DNA of 64,000 nucleotides from Buttiauxella izardii (GTDB taxonomy: Bacteria > Pseudomonadota > Gammaproteobacteria > Enterobacterales > Enterobacteriaceae), in the NCBI RefSeq assembly GCF_003601925.1, contig NZ_QZWH01000012.1, positions 1-64,000 on the forward strand, given 5' to 3'. The notes under the pieces were generated by a model. That model was not told the origin of the DNA and made no database searches. It worked only from the letters and a program-made list of their open reading frames with translations. How positions within the stretch are numbered: position 1 is the stretch's first letter; the number at the start of each line of letters is the position of its first letter. This document shows, piece by piece, positions 63,318-64,000 of the stretch. Made by a program: the position numbers and the translations under genes.

Positions 63318-64000
63318 TACAACATCTCCTTAATCAACACCGTGCGCTGTTCACGCACGGCAAGGTCAGCGGCCAGTACCACCGCCAGGCTGTCGATCGC
63401 CTGCTGCTGATGCTGTGCTAAGTCGAGATCCTCAACAATGGCTCGGGCAAAAAACTGCTGTTCACGTTGGCATAAAGCAAAATGATCAGGTTCATCGCTG
63501 GCACTCAGCCATTCATCCTGGTGGCTAAATTCGCCCTGCGCATTGAGTTCGGCATGATGCAAACGCAGAGATTCAGTGCGCGTGTGCGCTTCAACGTTAG
63601 CCGACTGCCCTTCACCGCCAGCCTCACGAGCCACAATGGAAACCGACCCTTTTGGACCAATCACATCCTTAATAAAGAACGCGGTCTGGCTCATCATCGG
63701 CCCCCAACCGGCTTCGTACCAGCCAACGGAACCGTCGTTAAAACGCACCTGCAACTGCCCGTAGTTAAATTGATCGGCTGCGATTTCGTCTGTTAAACGC
63801 ACGCCAATGGCGCTTACCGATTGCGGGCTGGACTGCGTCATCTGGCACATCACATCGAGATAATGCACGCCACAATCGACAATCGGCGAAAGCGACTGCA
63901 TCAGCATTTTGTGCGTGTGCCAGGCGCTGCCGCTGCTTTGCTGGTTCAGATTCATGCGCATCACCAGCGGTTTTCCTAAGCCGTGCGACAGTTCGATAAA
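63317..64000 (-). CDS. Gfo/Idh/MocA-family oxidoreductase, C-terminal part (cut by window end)
   Basis: 228 codons are visible and the frame is open through base 64000, so the Rossmann domain lies outside. The visible part starts FIELSHGLGKPLVMR, then has IVDCGVHYLDVMCQ with the catalytic-type Asp and His, and the beta-sheet domain. No true start occurs in the window. With the isomerase and the second oxidoreductase it forms a dehydrogenase-isomerase-dehydrogenase trio comparable to E. coli ycjQRS. Confidence 0.82.
   Translation of the reverse strand, partial: FIELSHGLGKPLVMRMNLNQQSSGSAWHTHKMLMQSLSPIVDCGVHYLDVMCQMTQSSPQSVSAIGVRLTDEIAADQFNYGQLQVRFNDGSVGWYEAGWGPMMSQTAFFIKDVIGPKGSVSIVAREAGGEGQSANVEAHTRTESLRLHHAELNAQGEFSHQDEWLSASDEPDHFALCQREQQFFARAIVEDLDLAQHQQQAIDSLAVVLAADLAVREQRTVLIKEML

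Overview
The window is chromosomal DNA of a bacterium in the Enterobacteriaceae. Many genes match Escherichia/Salmonella families nearly full length (hrpA, azoR, ldhA, hslJ, ydbJ, ydbK, ydbH-ynbE-ydbL, aldA, ydcF, yncE, gcd, ydeP). It also carries the enterobacterial small repeats ERIC and REP/BIME. The gene order is not that of E. coli K-12. The sets srfABC, dat-ddc, a Dms-type oxidoreductase operon and a disaccharide ABC transporter with two GH13 glucosidases point to a non-Escherichia genus of the Enterobacter/Kluyvera/Buttiauxella kind. I cannot fix the genus. I saw no rRNA, tRNA, CRISPR, prophage or insertion sequence.

Layout. 0-2.6 kb: orphan DppA-like peptide-binding protein and a class I glutamine amidotransferase, both leftward. 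2.8-9.2 kb: the srfA-srfB-srfC operon. 9.2-12.9 kb: two small redox/detoxification modules (CMD-family protein plus tautomerase; NmrA-like protein), each divergent from a LysR regulator. 12.9-14.9 kb: an ABC-F ATPase behind a 372-bp leader with a 27-codon ORF, mutually exclusive hairpins and a shortened ERIC. 15-19.7 kb: leftward DmsABC-type molybdoenzyme operon with a fourth gene for a four-cluster ferredoxin carrying a zinc ribbon. 19.8-26.7 kb: chemoreceptor, YdeP-type molybdoenzyme and PQQ glucose dehydrogenase. 26.7-30.5 kb: a second DppA-like binding protein divergent from a peptidase T, then an SDR. 30.6-35.5 kb: hrpA divergent from azoR with a full ERIC between. 36-39 kb: dat-ddc for 1,3-diaminopropane. 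39-48.5 kb: ydbH-ynbE-ydbL, ldhA, hslJ, ydbJ, ydbK. 48.5-52.2 kb: yncE, aldA, ydcF. 52.3-59.9 kb: ABC transporter plus two alpha-glucosidases, arranged like the isomaltulose (pal) genes of Erwinia rhapontici. 60.1-61.1 kb: tacAT toxin-antitoxin with two operators. 61.1-64 kb: oxidoreductase-isomerase-oxidoreductase sugar operon, cut by the window end.

How it fits together. Much of the window serves anaerobic or mixed-acid physiology (Dms-type reductase, LdhA, pyruvate:flavodoxin oxidoreductase, YdeP) and plant- or gut-type sugar and peptide use. Tight overlaps (ATGA, TGATG, TAATG) show real operons in srfABC, dmsABC, ydbH-ynbE-ydbL, the ABC-glucosidase cluster and the sugar oxidoreductase cluster.

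The strongest candidates for new biology are the leader of the ABC-F gene, the SrfABC system (Hsp70/actin-fold SrfB plus a P-loop-like SrfC with an unusual GKH), the fourth Dms gene, and a family of palindromic intergenic elements. Two copies of that family have independently expanded 35-36 bp units inside them, and one copy supplies the last codons of a transporter ATPase.
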